Origin: Lactuca virosa
Lineage: Eukaryota; Streptophyta; Magnoliopsida; Asterales; Asteraceae
Assembly (NCBI GenBank): GCA_928212115.1
Contig: CAKMRJ010003334.1
Coordinates: 97,646,418-97,710,417, forward strand
Length of the DNA: 64,000 nt
Direction: 5' to 3'
Shown here: positions 32,585 to 42,990 of the stretch, one piece after another
Numbering within the stretch: the stretch's first letter is position 1
How the letters are laid out: every line of letters starts with the position of its first letter
Notes under the pieces: model-generated
The model's input: only the letters and a program-made list of their open reading frames with translations
What the model was told of the DNA's origin: nothing
The model's database searches: none
Program-made: the position numbers and the translations under genes

Positions 32585-32775
32585 TATAGACCGGACCGGA
32601 GGGTCCAACGACTTACGAGGCCAGAGGGTCCTCAAGTAGACCGGACCGGAGGGTCCAACGATTTAGACCGGACCGGAGGGTCCAACGAGCTAGACCGGAC
32701 TGGAGGGTCCAACGAGCTACGGGACTGGAGGGTCCCGCTGAGACACATTGACCGGAGGGTCATACCGAGTTATAG
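32585..32775 (+). repeat. GACCGGACCGGAGGGTCCAACG tandem array
   Basis: About six to seven units of roughly 25 bp built on GACCGGA and GGAGGGTCC, some truncated. The array lies just before the conserved LTR 3' segment TTTTGGGGAACTCACTAAGC. GGACCGGAGGGTCC can pair with itself, so each unit is also a small imperfect palindrome. Confidence 0.85.
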
Positions 32776-33245
32776 CCTCGAATGGCTATGTGATGTATGT
32801 GGTATTTTGGGGAACTCACTAAGCTTTGTGCTTACCGTGTTATGTGTTATGTGTTTCAGGTTTCTCAGGATCGCGGGACGGCACCGGCTTGATTGTACAC
32901 ACCAGAGAAAGAGTTATGTTTGAGGATCTTGGATTTTCAATGGAGTTGTATTTTGTAATTTGAATAAACGAGATTTGTATACAATACGTTATGAAAAGTA
33001 TACGATTTTAAAATGAAAAATTTGTTTGAAAAATTACGGTGTAACATGGGCCTTGGTCTTGGGCCAAGTTAGATAAAGAGTAAAATGGTCTTTTGCCGTG
33101 ATGATGGGCCCGATTGATTAGATTGATGGTTATGGATTAGGATCCAATTATTAATTGGATGTTATTGGTATTGATGGCGTTGGGATTTGTCGGACCAGCA
33201 GACAGAGATTTATCTGAGTGATTCAGCAGCCTGAGGTGAGATTCC

Positions 33246-34656
33246 TGATATGTGCATATTTAGTTATATATTTTGTCTAAAATCTTAATACTTTTTGGCT
33301 AATTTGTCCTAGTTATTGAACAAAAGGTACTTAATTGTGTTTAAATTGTATTTTCAGCCTAAAAGACATGATCGAGTTAAAAAGGAAGCGGGATTAGCAA
33401 ACGAAAGCTCGGGAAATAAAGAAAGAAGAAAATGAAGCTAAAAGAGTAAAGAACTCGGCGAGTTGGCCATCGACTCGCCGAGCAGACACGAATATTCGCG
33501 AACCATCAGGTTCCTTACCGTACACGGATTTTAAGTGAGGGACTCGATGACTCAGTCTATGGACTCGACGAGTCGCCCCTGTTTTCAGAAAACTATATAA
33601 AGGCCACAAACTCACGAGACAAGGACTTCTCTATGGAAATTTGGAGCGACTAATCTGCGAAGAAAAGGATTTTTGGAGCTCTGAAACTCGAGATTGCACC
33701 CTAGATACCAATTTGGAAGAGATCTAAAGGTAAAATTCACTCTCTTTCCCTTAATCTTTTGATTAGTCTATGTTTCAACCATTAGGTTTAGTTTTTGAGA
33801 TGTTTTCTGTTATAAATATGAGCTAAAACTCATAACTTTTGTTTAGGCTAGATGAATTTATAACTATGGTTTGATTTTATGGTTGGATTAATTAGATTTG
33901 GTAAATTTGTCTTGTTGAGCTTGTTAAAAACCCTTATGTGTTGATTATGATTATTTTTCTGTTAGTAGTCAAGTTATTGAGTTGCATGAATATCATCTTA
34001 ATTGCTTGAATCATCCAGATTTGTGAACACAATATTGTATGCCTATTTTTAGTGATTATGAACCTAGGATTAACTAGAAAAATAAGTAAATCAATGTGTA
34101 AGCATGTATGATGAACAACCATACATGAGTTAATTAAATTGATAAATTTAGTTAATATTACAAGTCTCACTTAATCCGAATCTGTAATCTAGTAAGCTTG
34201 TTAGTTTAATTAATTGGCCACTTTTTGAATTAATTAGTTTGCTAAGGATTAGTAATATAATGAATATGAACCTAATCACATTAAATCGGTAGCTAATGAC
34301 AAATTAATCCATTGCACTTTCCATGAAATCAACCATAGGAATAAATGATTCGAACATTAACAGAAGTCTCTTTTAATATTGAATCTAGTACCTTTTATTT
34401 GCATTAGTTGTTAGTTATTTTAGTTTGAGTGTTCGTCATTTATTTAAGTTTCTAGTCTTGCAAAACTAGAGAAAACCCTTCTTTTTATTGCTAGTTTTAA
34501 TTAGATAATTTTAGTAGTTAGTTTAATTATTACCGTTCCCTGTGTTCGATACCCTGCTTGCTTGAACTAAACTGCTATCGATAGGTACACTGCCTGCGTG
34601 TGTTTGTTTTTATTTGAGTTTGTTAGGATTAAAACTAGTTCGTTTCACACACATAA
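33246..34656 (+). repeat. Athila-F 5' LTR
   Basis: It starts TGATATGTGC and ends near CACACACATA (the final CA is mutated compared with ...ACACATCA in the 3' copy). It is nearly identical to 58139-59549, with a modest number of scattered differences seen by eye, so the element is rather young. It includes two ACTCGNCGAGT-type pairs (33453/33473 and 33542/33563) upstream of TATATAAAGG (33594-33603). Confidence 0.9.
33453..33603 (+). promoter_or_regulatory. Athila-F LTR palindrome pairs and TATA box
   Basis: The first pair is ACTCGGCGAGT (33453) and ACTCGCCGAGC (33473), 20 bp apart. The second is ACTCGATGACT (33542, mutated) and ACTCGACGAGT (33563), 21 bp apart. TATATAAAGG starts 21 bp after the last palindrome ends. 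In the 3' LTR the second pair is intact on its left side (58435/58456). Confidence 0.55.
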
Positions 34657-34662
34657 AGTTTT

Positions 34663-34680
34663 TGGCGCCGTTGTCGGGGA
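34663..34680 (+). other. Athila-F primer-binding site
   Basis: TGGCGCCGTTGTCGGGGA starts a few bases after the 5' LTR. It differs by one base from TGGCGCCGTTGCCGGGGA, the tRNA-Asp-type PBS used by Athila/Tat elements, and supports the plus-strand orientation. Confidence 0.85.
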
Positions 34681-34834
34681 ACGGTTTTAAATAGTTATCT
34701 TAATTGCTAGAGTTATCGATCCTTTGTGTAAGATTTTTCTTGCACAAAGTTATTATTTTCAGTAGTTAATTATATAGTTTAGGTTACTAGCTTTTCAGTT
34801 TTAAACTTTCTTAGTTTTCTGTTTTTAGCCTTGA

Positions 34835-34868
34835 ACTCGTCGAGTCCAGTCGAACTGACTCCGCGAGT
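34835..34868 (+). repeat. Palindrome pair in the Athila-F leader
   Basis: ACTCGTCGAGT (34835) and ACTCCGCGAGT (34858) lie between the PBS and the gag ATG, with starts 23 bp apart. Confidence 0.6.
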
Positions 34869-34935
34869 CCATCGCATTTTTCGTTTTCGTTTTTGTTATT
34901 TTTACGCGTGTTTTTTGTTTTCTTCCAGGTATTTT

Positions 34936-35433
34936 ATGACCCGAGGATCGAATTCATCTTTGGTACCACCTCTTGAAAATCTGGAATCAGCTTTGAGGAA
35001 GGACAAGGATAAGACCGTTGAAGTGACTAACCCACCAAAGAAGTCACCTTTCAAGGACCTTAAATTTGTTTTTGGAAAGAAGACGGGAAAGAAAGTGGGT
35101 GAGTCTAGCAGCCAAAAAAAGCAAAGAAAGTAAGATAGAAGGTTTTGAACATAATCCCAATCCAAAAGAAACCGAATACGAGACCGAAACAGAAACCGAA
35201 GAAGAAAGCGATCAAGAAGGCAAACCCGATAACACCATGGCTGACATCGCAAATATACCCATGGCAGAGTACAAGAGAAGAATGCGTGACCACACCGGGT
35301 CGAGACTCGTGCAACCCGCGATTCCAGCAACTGCTAACTTTGAACTAAAAGGTCACATACTTGCCCAACTCAAGGAAATCCCATTCTACGGGAAAGATCA
35401 CGAAGACGCATACAAGCATATTGAGGAGGTCAA
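34936..35433 (+). pseudogene. Athila-F gag, N-terminal part
   Basis: The ATG at 34936 opens a basic, Lys/Ser-rich N-terminus. A frameshift in the A-rich stretch 35108-35130 moves the frame, which then continues with a Glu/Thr-repeat region ('ETETETEEES') and the gag core start ('FELKGHILAQLKEIPFYGKDHEDAYKHIEEV'). Copia-G breaks the ORF right after that, at codons for Val-Asn. The rest of gag resumes at 40807. The product would be the capsid precursor of the virus-like particle. Confidence 0.8.
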
Positions 35434-35618
35434 TGTTGGGTCTAAAATTTGGTTTATACTTTACTTTTCTAGGCTTGAATAGGTTTTTGGTTTTGTAAGT
35501 ATTGTGTGTGGGTGTTTGCGGCTATATAGCTGTTCACGGCCGTGAACGTGTGTGCGGCCGTGAACGTGTTTGCGGTTTGTGTCCCCTATATATAGTATGT
35601 CAGACCCGTCAGAGAAAG

Positions 35619-35665
<47 letters not shown>

Positions 35666-35921
35666 TAGATAGATAGATAGATAACAATAGTTCACGGCCA
35701 AGTGTGTGTGTTTTAGAGAGAGAAAGTGAGAGAACTTGTGTGTGTGTGTGTGAATCTTGTGTTGGAACATCATTCTAATCATATAAACATTGAAGATTCA
35801 TCAAGTTCATCATCTTCTTCTTCTCCTTCTTCTCTATTTGATCTTGCATCATCCACTTGATTGGGATTCCGCACCATCAAGTGGATCTGATTGATACATC
35901 AAACAAAATTTGGGACTTACA
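35434..35921 (+). repeat. Copia-G 5' LTR
   Basis: TGTTGGGTCTAAAATTT to GGGACTTACA. It holds the palindrome GTTCACGGCCGTGAAC (35532-35547) and a half copy GCGGCCGTGAAC ending 35565. TATATATAG follows (35587-35595), then a (GA)n(GATA)n microsatellite (35618-35682). It matches 40356-40806 apart from these repeat-length differences. Confidence 0.9.
35532..35595 (+). promoter_or_regulatory. Copia-G palindromes and TATA box
   Basis: GTTCACGGCCGTGAAC plus the partial second copy sit 22-40 bp upstream of TATATATAG. The 3' LTR has one palindrome at about 40452 and its TATA at 40490-40498. The unit resembles GTTTACGGCCGTAAAC of LTR-C with one inner base pair exchanged. Confidence 0.5.
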
Positions 35922-36059
35922 GTTGGTATCAGAGTTTAGATTGTATCAATCATTTTGGCAAAATCTGGAGCGTTTTTGCACTTTTTCTTAAAGGATTTTG
36001 CATTTTTGGATAGTTTTTGTCAAAATATTGGGGGTTTGTTCTTCGTGTTTTTCATAAAA

Positions 36060-36600
36060 ATCAGTTTTTGATCGAGTTTTGGAGCAAAAAGGAGTGAAAA
36101 ACGTTGTTTTTGACGTAATCTGCGAAGAAGGGTTTACTGCCGAAGAAGCGTTCACTCCCCGAACCGAAGAAGCTTTTACGGCCGGTTCGGATATTTACGA
36201 CCCGACTCGTTTGCGGTCCTCGGACTGTTCTCGGCCAGCAGGTGTTCGGCCCACAAGTGCTTGCGGTCCGAAGTCGTAGCACGTGTTCGGCTCGCATTCT
36301 CGGTCCAGTCCTCGTTTACGGTCCCCTCGGATCTTCGGCCCAGTAGGTGTCCAGCACGTGTTCGAACCCAATCGTCTTCGGTGCAAGGCTCAAGCACGAG
36401 CGAGCTTGCGCGTGTGCTTCTCCTTGTGGTCAGCGGCCAATATTCAAAAGAAATTGGGAGTGCAAGGATTCGAACCCGGGTCTCTCCTACACTCCCTTCA
36501 ACGCCTTACTAGTCCATCTAGCAAGCGAGATGTTATACGCCTTCCCCGTTTAATTCAAGAAGCTTCGTTATTTCGGTTCTTAATTTCGGAATTTTGACAT
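36060..36600 (-). other. GC-rich leader with tRNA-like B box
   Basis: This 540 bp is more GC-rich than its surroundings and full of CGGTCC/CGGCCC words. On the minus strand it holds GGGTTCGAATCC (36466-36477), a consensus-like Pol III B box, preceded by TAGATGGACTAGTAAGG, a possible A box. It may be a SINE captured in the Copia-G leader; no A tail or target duplication was seen. Confidence 0.4.
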
Positions 36601-36915
36601 TTTCGGCCTAAAATTTAATTTTTCGAATTTTAAAATTCCATTTTCTACCCAAAATTTTGGTTTTTAATTTTTGACTATTATTTTTGACTTTTGACCTTAA
36701 AAATTTGACTTTGACTTTCAAGTTTGACATTTGACTTTAAACTTTGACTTTCTCGTTTAACCTTCAAATTTTTACTTTTAGCTTTTCAGTTTGACTTCTA
36801 AGTTTGACTTTTAAGATTGACTTTTTAAGCTCGACTTTTAAGGTCGACTTTTGAGGTTTTAAGTCAAAGGGCAATTTAAAAAAAAAAACAATAAGTTCCT
36901 CAAACATCCCGGTCA

Positions 36916-37498
36916 ATGAAGTTTTCATGTTCTAAATCTTGTGAAGCTACAATTAAGTTTCTTCGTGAACAAATCGATATAAAAAAAAGAGAAAATGAGG
37001 ACCTTAAATATGAGGGCTATACCCTAAGGAAAGGTCAAAAACCCCTAAAAGCTCAACTAGAGGCCAAAACAAATGACTTTAAAACCCTTCAAGAGGAATA
37101 CAAACAACAAATGTGAAAATTATACATATGTTAAGAGACAACTTGCCGAATTAACTGCCGAACTTGATGCATTGAAAGCTAAATATAATGATGTTGAATT
37201 CACGTTTAATAAATTTGATGTGTCAAGTGAGGTAGTTGCATCGATGATAGAAAAACAACTAAAATTCAAAGATAATCAAAACAATGGTCTAGGGTATCAT
37301 AGTGTTCCACCTCCTTTAAATGACAACTATACCACACCCCTTGAGACCAACGAGGAAGAAATTTCTGCTCAGTATGGCCAAACACCTGTCCCAGCTTCAG
37401 TTAAGACTGAACTATCTGGGCCTACTGAGGTTATTAAGGTGAATGTTTCTGATGCTTCTACTTCTTGTGCAGGTAAAGTAGCGAAAGATGAGAACTAG
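36916..37498 (+). pseudogene. Copia-G gag, coiled-coil region
   Basis: A plus-strand frame with a shift near 37100 encodes heptad-rich helices: 'KFLREQIDIKKRENEDLK' then 'KRQLAELTAELDALKAKY'. Gly/Pro/Thr-rich linkers follow, up to a stop at 37496-37498. This is the C-terminal coiled coil typical of copia gag proteins of this lineage; the N-terminal UBN2 part is missing. Confidence 0.6.
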
Positions 37499-37699
37499 GA
37501 GAACACTATTGAACAAACCAATGACTCCTTGAACTCTGAATCTGTTGCTTCTAACTCAGTTACTTCTGACAAACCTGCTATTGGCAAGTACAGGCCACCA
37601 AAGCAAGTGAAACAGACGGCTTGATGCAAGTGTGCTTGTGGGAACAATCATAGACAAGGCAAGGGTACGCCACCAGGGGCAGGAAGAAACGATTCCTAC

Positions 37700-38335
37700 G
37701 TGAAGAAAAAGACATGTTTTCACTGTGGAACACCTGGACACATTTCCATAAATTGTCCAAATTGTGCATACGTTCCCTACTTTGCACAAGGATGGCAGAA
37801 TACAACAAGAGGAAGATCCTCCAAAAGAAACCCTTCCAGGTCACAATCGCGCAATGGTGACTGGAACGCGCAAAAGGCCAAGAATCAAATTTACAAGAAC
37901 AAGAAAGGAATTCCAACCAAGAAGTCAAGCTCAAGAGATGCTCCAGTGAAGCCAAGATCGGTTAAATCAAAGTCATCTCGGCAGCCAACTTCAAGTTCAA
38001 AATCAAGTGCCGAGGCACCTATCCGCTCGAACAAGAAATGGGTTAAACCCAACTACAGATGGGTACCAAAGGTTCAATCTCCCAAATCATCTAATGATTC
38101 TAACATTTCTTCATCTTATGTTTGTGATAAGAAGGATATGTCATGGGAGAGAGTACCTTGCAAGGATGACAAAGGTCAACCCAGTTTCAAAATGGACTGG
38201 GTTCCAAAGATCAACTGATCCCGCTCTGTGCTGGAGCAGCTATGGAGGCATATCATTAGACTTCGGTTTGTTGATAGTGGTTGTTCCAAGCACATGATAG
38301 GAGGAATCTCTCAACTGTACAACACTCAGAACTTT
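37700..38335 (+). pseudogene. Copia-G gag zinc knuckle and protease start
   Basis: 'CFHCGTPGHISINC' (near 37711-37755) is a complete CX2CX4HX4C zinc knuckle for RNA binding. A Lys/Ser/Arg-rich region with 'NKKWVKPNYRWVPK' follows. After a stop at 38216, another frame gives 'VDSGCSKHMIGG' (near 38268), the copia protease active-site block. Coding ends there, so the pol gene was deleted. Confidence 0.7.
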
Positions 38336-38339
38336 AAGT

Positions 38340-39540
38340 GAGAGTATGTGTCTTCTGCGGGAAAGGAAAGAAAGGAATAAAGGAGAGGATCACACATGGG
38401 GTTTGAGCTTAACGATGTGAAGAATTTTCGGATCTGTTCTGAGATCGAAATATGTGTGCTGCTCTCAGACCTTCTGGATGCTAATTCAATCGGTGACTTA
38501 CAGTTTGATTTTTCTTCTCGATACTCCTGAGTTTTCTCTTACATTGATTCGTTTCAAATATAATCTTTTATTTTGTTAGTAGGTATTGTTTGGGAAGTGA
38601 TATGAAGTCTAGTTCTAAAGGGCAACCTGATATTCGTGTAATGCACTAAAGCTGAATTGTTTAGACTCTGTGTTCAATGTGCTGCTAGGCACGTAGGGTT
38701 CAAAAGGACTAGACTTAGATTGACAATGAAAGGAGTAGACACATATTGACTTAAATAGTTTCGTTTGGTCTGAACATACGACGCTCAGGTAGATTGAGCA
38801 GTGAGATAAACATGGGAACCTGCGAGATACACTAAAAGTTAATTATCTAGAACTGTGGCTCAACATTTCCTTGATGTATGGACTCATGTCCTTAATTCCG
38901 GTACTGATAGGGCGACTGGGGGGTTCTGATAAAGTAGGTCTGTAGGAAATTATTTTCTTGCTTTCTATCTGTTAGTCATATGTTGCCTCCTCTGCATGAT
39001 CGAAAGATCCGACCTGGACTGCAACATATGCAACTCTATTTCTATGCATCTCCTTATCTATGCGATTCTTTCTATCAGTTAGCCATATGTTGTCCCCTCT
39101 GTGTGATTGTAAGAGATCCGAACTGGGACACAACATATGCACCTATCTCTAAATCTGACTTCCCTCTTAATGATTGTCTACTCACCTAAAGTAAAGAGTT
39201 CTTTGGAAGTTCTTGATTACCGGGGTATATCGGGAAGTGGGGAACACATTCTAGTACATCTAAAATTGAACCATTTTTCTGTAGATCTCGCTGCTTAATT
39301 TAAGTGGACAACAATATCCTTGGTCGTCGTCAGCTAAATGGTCCATTTAGGAATATAAGTACAATGTCTTGTGATGTATAATATGTCCAACTTGTCAATA
39401 TCCTTCGTGTTTAAGTGGACCACAATACCGGTGATTGACCAGATCTAAACATGCAGGTGTGTGCAGATAAACGATATTGAATTGTTTTGACAACTTTGAT
39501 CCCAAATTAGTTTTGGAATTTAGTTATTATTTTTGTTTTG
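38340..39540. other. Copia-G non-coding internal DNA with tandem hairpins
   Basis: No conserved coding is visible. Two copies of a unit of about 80 bp (38963-39040 and 39070-39150) each contain CATATGTTG and, some 40-50 bp later, CAACATATG, so each copy could form its own stem-loop. The rest is unremarkable. Confidence 0.6.
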
Positions 39541-40344
39541 GTTAAATTTGTTCGTAGTTTTCCTCTATGCACAAATTTAGGGGGAGAATTAAAATTAAAA
39601 AAATCAAACAAAATCAGAAAATTCAAAAATCAAACAAAAATCAGAAAATTCAAAAATCAAACAAAAATTAAAAAATTAAAAAATCCAAATATATTTTTGT
39701 TTCTATTTTTATTTTTCATAAAATATGAAAAATTCAAAAAAAAAAAAAATATTGTATGCTAAGTTTTCTTTTAGTTTGGTTTTTATCTCAATTTTTTTTG
39801 TCTTGAAAAGTGAATTCAGATGTAGATGAGACTCATGGAGACTGTATCGAGATTTTCTGAGCCAAAGCTTCATCTGTGATTGTCGAAGAATTCTCATTCA
39901 AAGGAACAAGAAATGAAGATTATTCTTTCAACATTCAATCTTTCAACCCCAGAAGCAAGATGAAGCTGCATTTGAAAATTATGTGACAGATTGAATTGAA
40001 GCCTCCTTAATCAATTTGCTGCTATCTATGAACCTGCTGAAGTGATCCAGAAGGTTCGTTCTCTCTGATATTCTCTTTGAAGATTCTCAAGCTGAAAGTG
40101 TTGATTTTCAAGAATCCTTTCAAGAAGCCTCCTCACCCAACGTGCGTTCAGAGTCAAATTTTTGAAGAAAAGCCCAACCGTTCAAGATGAAGTCTTTCAC
40201 ATAGAAGATTCATTTGTTCATCTTGAAGTTGTGAAGAATTTGAAGATTAAAGCTGAAGCCAAGCTCCAAATGAAGATTGACAAGAAAAGCCAGCTACATT
40301 TTTAGGGGGAGTTTTTTGGGTCAAAGAAAAGAAAGCTATAAACC
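39541..40344. other. Copia-G 3' non-coding region
   Basis: AAAATCAAACAAAAATCAGAAAATTC is repeated about four times (39590-39680). A purine-rich GAAGA-repeat region follows, leading to the polypurine tract. No ORF is supported. Confidence 0.5.
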
Positions 40345-40355
40345 AAGGGGGAGAT

Positions 40356-40510
40356 TGTTGGGTCTAAAATTTGTTTTATACTTTACTTTTCTAGGCTTGA
40401 ATAGGTTTTTGGTCTTGTAAGTATGTGTGTGGGTGTTTGCGGCTGTATAGGTGTTCACGGCCGTGAACGTGTTTGCAGTTTGTGTCCCCTATATATAGTG
40501 TGTCAGACCT

Positions 40511-40557
<47 letters not shown>

Positions 40558-40806
40558 CAATAGTTCACGACCAAGTGTGTGTGTTTTAGAGAGAGAAAGT
40601 GAGAGAACTTGTGTGTATGTGTGTGTGAGTGTGTGTGAATCTTGTGTTGGAACATCATTCTAATCATATAAACATTGAAGATTCATTAAGTTCATCTTAT
40701 TCATCTTCTCCTTCTTCTCTATTTGATCTTGCATCATCCACTTGATTGGGATTCCGCACCATCAAGTGGATCTGATTGATACATCAAGCAAAATTTGGGA
40801 CTTACA
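40356..40806 (+). repeat. Copia-G 3' LTR
   Basis: The second LTR copy differs from the first mainly by a missing second palindrome half and a shorter (GA)n (40516-40552). It ends CTTACA against the GTCAA duplication. Confidence 0.9.
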
Positions 40807-41600
40807 GTCAACGACATAGCCGACTACTTCAACATCCCTAATGTGCCTCGCGAGACTGTCTTGCTTCGTATACTACCAGTTACATTTAAGGGAGCCGTGA
40901 AAGATTGGCTGAAATTACTCCCTCCAGTATCGATCACCACATGGGCTAAAATGCGTGAAGAATTCATAGATCAATTTTTCCCTCCCTCCAAAATAGCAAA
41001 ATTGAAGAAGGCAATTGCAAACTTTGAACAACAAGCGGGAGAGTCACTTTATGAAGTGTGGGAAAGGTACAAGGGCTTGTTAAGGAATTGCCCCCACCAT
41101 GATCTTAACATTCAACAAGAGGTCTCCATTTTCTATGATGGAGTGAACGTGACGATTAGGCAACTCCTTGATTCCCAAGTACCACTCACGAAGAAAAATC
41201 TCGGTGTTATAAAGGAGCTAATTGAAGAATTCTCTAAGCATTCTAGAGAATACCATAATCCATGGAACGACTTAGCTCGAGGGATGGTGAACTCAGTCAA
41301 TGATAGTATGGCAGCCGTGATGGCTAAATTGGAAAGTATGGACCGAAGAATGACAAAGATGGATCAATCCATCCATGCCATCCGGGTGGGATGTGAAAAC
41401 TATAACGGGCCTCACCTTACTAAAGATTGTGATCTAGACGAACATGGGAACCAGAAAGTGCAAGTATGTTACTCAAGTGGCGATATATATGACGAGGATT
41501 GGCGAAAAACGAAAAAAATAGTGGCTACCATATGACGAGTACAAGAAGGCAAAGGAGGAGAATTATAGGCTAAAAACTAGAGATTTCTATCAAAAGGAGG
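40807..41600 (+). pseudogene. Athila-F gag, C-terminal part
   Basis: Continues the gag core after Copia-G: 'LRILPVTFKGAVKDWLKLLP', 'EFIDQFFPPSKIAKLK' and 'ESLYEVWERYKGLLRNCPHH' form the Retrotrans_gag domain. A zinc-finger-like 'CENYNGPHLTKDC' follows with one Cys replaced by Tyr (family form CxxCxGPHxxxxC). A frameshift occurs near 41515, and the next frame goes on as 'YDEYKKAKEENYRLK'. Confidence 0.85.
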
Positions 41601-41605
41601 AGTCG

Positions 41606-42190
41606 GTGCAAGAAAAGAAAATGGATCTTGAAGACCTGCTAAAGCAATTTGTAGCCGCATCCGACAAAATAAACTATGATACCGAAGCAGCAATAAGGGA
41701 ACAACAAGAAATGATGAGAAATCAACAAGCCTCTATTCTCAACAACGAAAAACAGCTAGGCCAAGTTGCACTACAAATCAATCAAAGAGCACCGGGTGAA
41801 CTTCCAAGCAATACCGAGAAAAATCCGAGGGGCGCTCAAATCAACATTGTAACGACTAGAAGTTGGAAGATAATTACCCCTCTGACACCTATAATGAATG
41901 AGAATACAAAAGAAGTGCATGAGGAGCAGAATGAAGACCCGAAATCCCAAACAGTTGACGCGACTCGTCGAGGCAGGGATAAGGACTGGACGAGTCCACA
42001 GTCTGAACAGAAAAATGATCCCCCTTTGAAACCTTACCAACCTTCATTTCTATTTCCAAGCCGGGCTAGACAAGAGAAGCAGAATGAAGACTATCAAAAG
42101 TTTCTGGAACACACGAAAGCCCTCCAAATCAATATTCCTTTCATCGAAGCGGTTGCACAAATGCCCAAGTACGCAAAGTTATTAAAGTAG
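41606..42190 (+). pseudogene. Athila-F gag-pol linker
   Basis: 194 codons, Gln/Glu/Asn-rich, with 'VTTRSWKIITPLTP' and a 'LKPYQPSFLFPSRARQEK' block shortly before the protease, both usual in Athila polyproteins. The stop at 42188-42190 is a single in-frame change (probably AAG to TAG), after which the same frame continues. An ACTCGTCGAGG / ACTGGACGAGT palindrome pair (41963 and 41984, 21 bp apart) lies inside the coding sequence. Confidence 0.75.
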
Positions 42191-42857
42191 CTACTCACTA
42201 ATCGAAAGAATTTGGAAGAGGTGTCCAAGGCGGTGCTTAATGAGAATTGTTTGGCCGCAATGTGTAACAAATTACCAAAGAAGATGGGGGACCCAGGTAG
42301 CTTAAATTTGCCATGCCAATTCGGGAACCTAGCTACTAGTTATGCATTAGCGGATTCGGGGGCGAGTGTTAATCTCATGCCATACTCTTTCTTCAAGAAG
42401 TTGAACCTTCCGGAGCCAAAACCAATCCTATTGGCAATTCATTTAGCAAATAAGATGGTGACATGTCCAAGGGGAATATGCGAGGACTTATGTCAAAGTT
42501 GATAAATTTGTATTCCCCGCGGACTTCATAGTGATAGACATGGAAGAGGACCACCAAGTGTCGATTATTCTTGGAAGACCTTTCCTAAACACCGCAAGTG
42601 CCATAGTAGACATAAGAGAATCCAAGCTTACCTTTCGGGTGGGAGATGAGTCAGTTACATTTGGAGTTGATCGAGCCATGAAGCATTCCAAGTGTAGTGA
42701 TGACACGACATTTTCGGTGGACACTTTGGAAGAACTAATGGAAGAATGGAAAGAGGACCACCCAAACGAACCCGCCTTTGCCCTTAAAGAAAATTTTGAT
42801 GCTGAAAAAGACTTAAAGGAGATAGAAAAACTGCTAGAAGAAGCTGAATATGAATAA
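42191..42857 (+). pseudogene. Athila-F aspartic protease
   Basis: 'ALADSGASVNLMPYSFF' carries the D-S-G active site. 'PRGICEDL' follows, then a frameshift near 42480, and 'SIILGRPFLNTASAIVDI' (the flap/ILGRPFL region) in the new frame. A 'VGDESVTFGVDRAM' segment ends the domain. It would cleave the gag-pol polyprotein. A TAA at 42855-42857 closes the frame just before a palindrome-rich spacer. Confidence 0.85.
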
Positions 42858-42879
42858 ATAATCAGAAATGCAGAAAGGT

Positions 42880-42990
42880 CGACTCGCCGAGTCGCAGACA
42901 CTGACTCGATGAGTCCGCTTCAAAAATTGCGATCAGACGGGGATTTTGGCATGGACTCGACGAGTCCCCTCTCTGGACTCGACGTGTTCA
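42880..42990. repeat. ACTCGNCGAGT pairs inside Athila-F pol
   Basis: ACTCGCCGAGT (42882) with ACTCGATGAGT (42904) and ACTCGACGAGT (42955) with ACTCGACGTGT (42977) form two pairs with starts 22 bp apart. They lie between the protease and RT domains and are translated (e.g. 'DSTSPLSGLDVF'), in a spacer variable among Athila elements. Confidence 0.8.

Larger units (their letters stand above)
31290..33046 (+). mobile_element. Solo LTR-E, Ty3/gypsy, in LTR-D
   Basis: It starts TGTAATATCCGG and ends CGGTGTAACA and is flanked by the perfect 5 bp duplication TGGGC (31285-31289 and 33047-33051). No internal region is present. It carries ten ACTCGNCGAGT-type palindromes in pairs, a TATA-like CTATTTAAAGG (31491-31501), a tandem array (32585-32775) and a 3' part (GGGGAACTCACTAAGCTTTGTG, 32809 on) that is close to the matching part of LTR-D (59936 on). 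The two LTRs are therefore related families. Confidence 0.85.
35434..40806 (+). mobile_element. Copia-G, non-autonomous copia in Athila-F gag
   Basis: LTRs at 35434-35921 and 40356-40806, PBS TTGGTATCAGAG (35923-35934) and polypurine tract AAGGGGGAGAT (40345-40355). The 5 bp duplication GTCAA (35429-35433 and 40807-40811) restores the gag frame when removed. Internally there is a gag remnant with a zinc knuckle and the first residues of the protease, but no integrase or RT. The rest is non-coding AT-rich or repeated DNA. Confidence 0.85.

Noticed and set aside
34902..35330. 142 aa minus-strand ORF
   Set aside because: Shadow of the Athila-F gag N-terminus.
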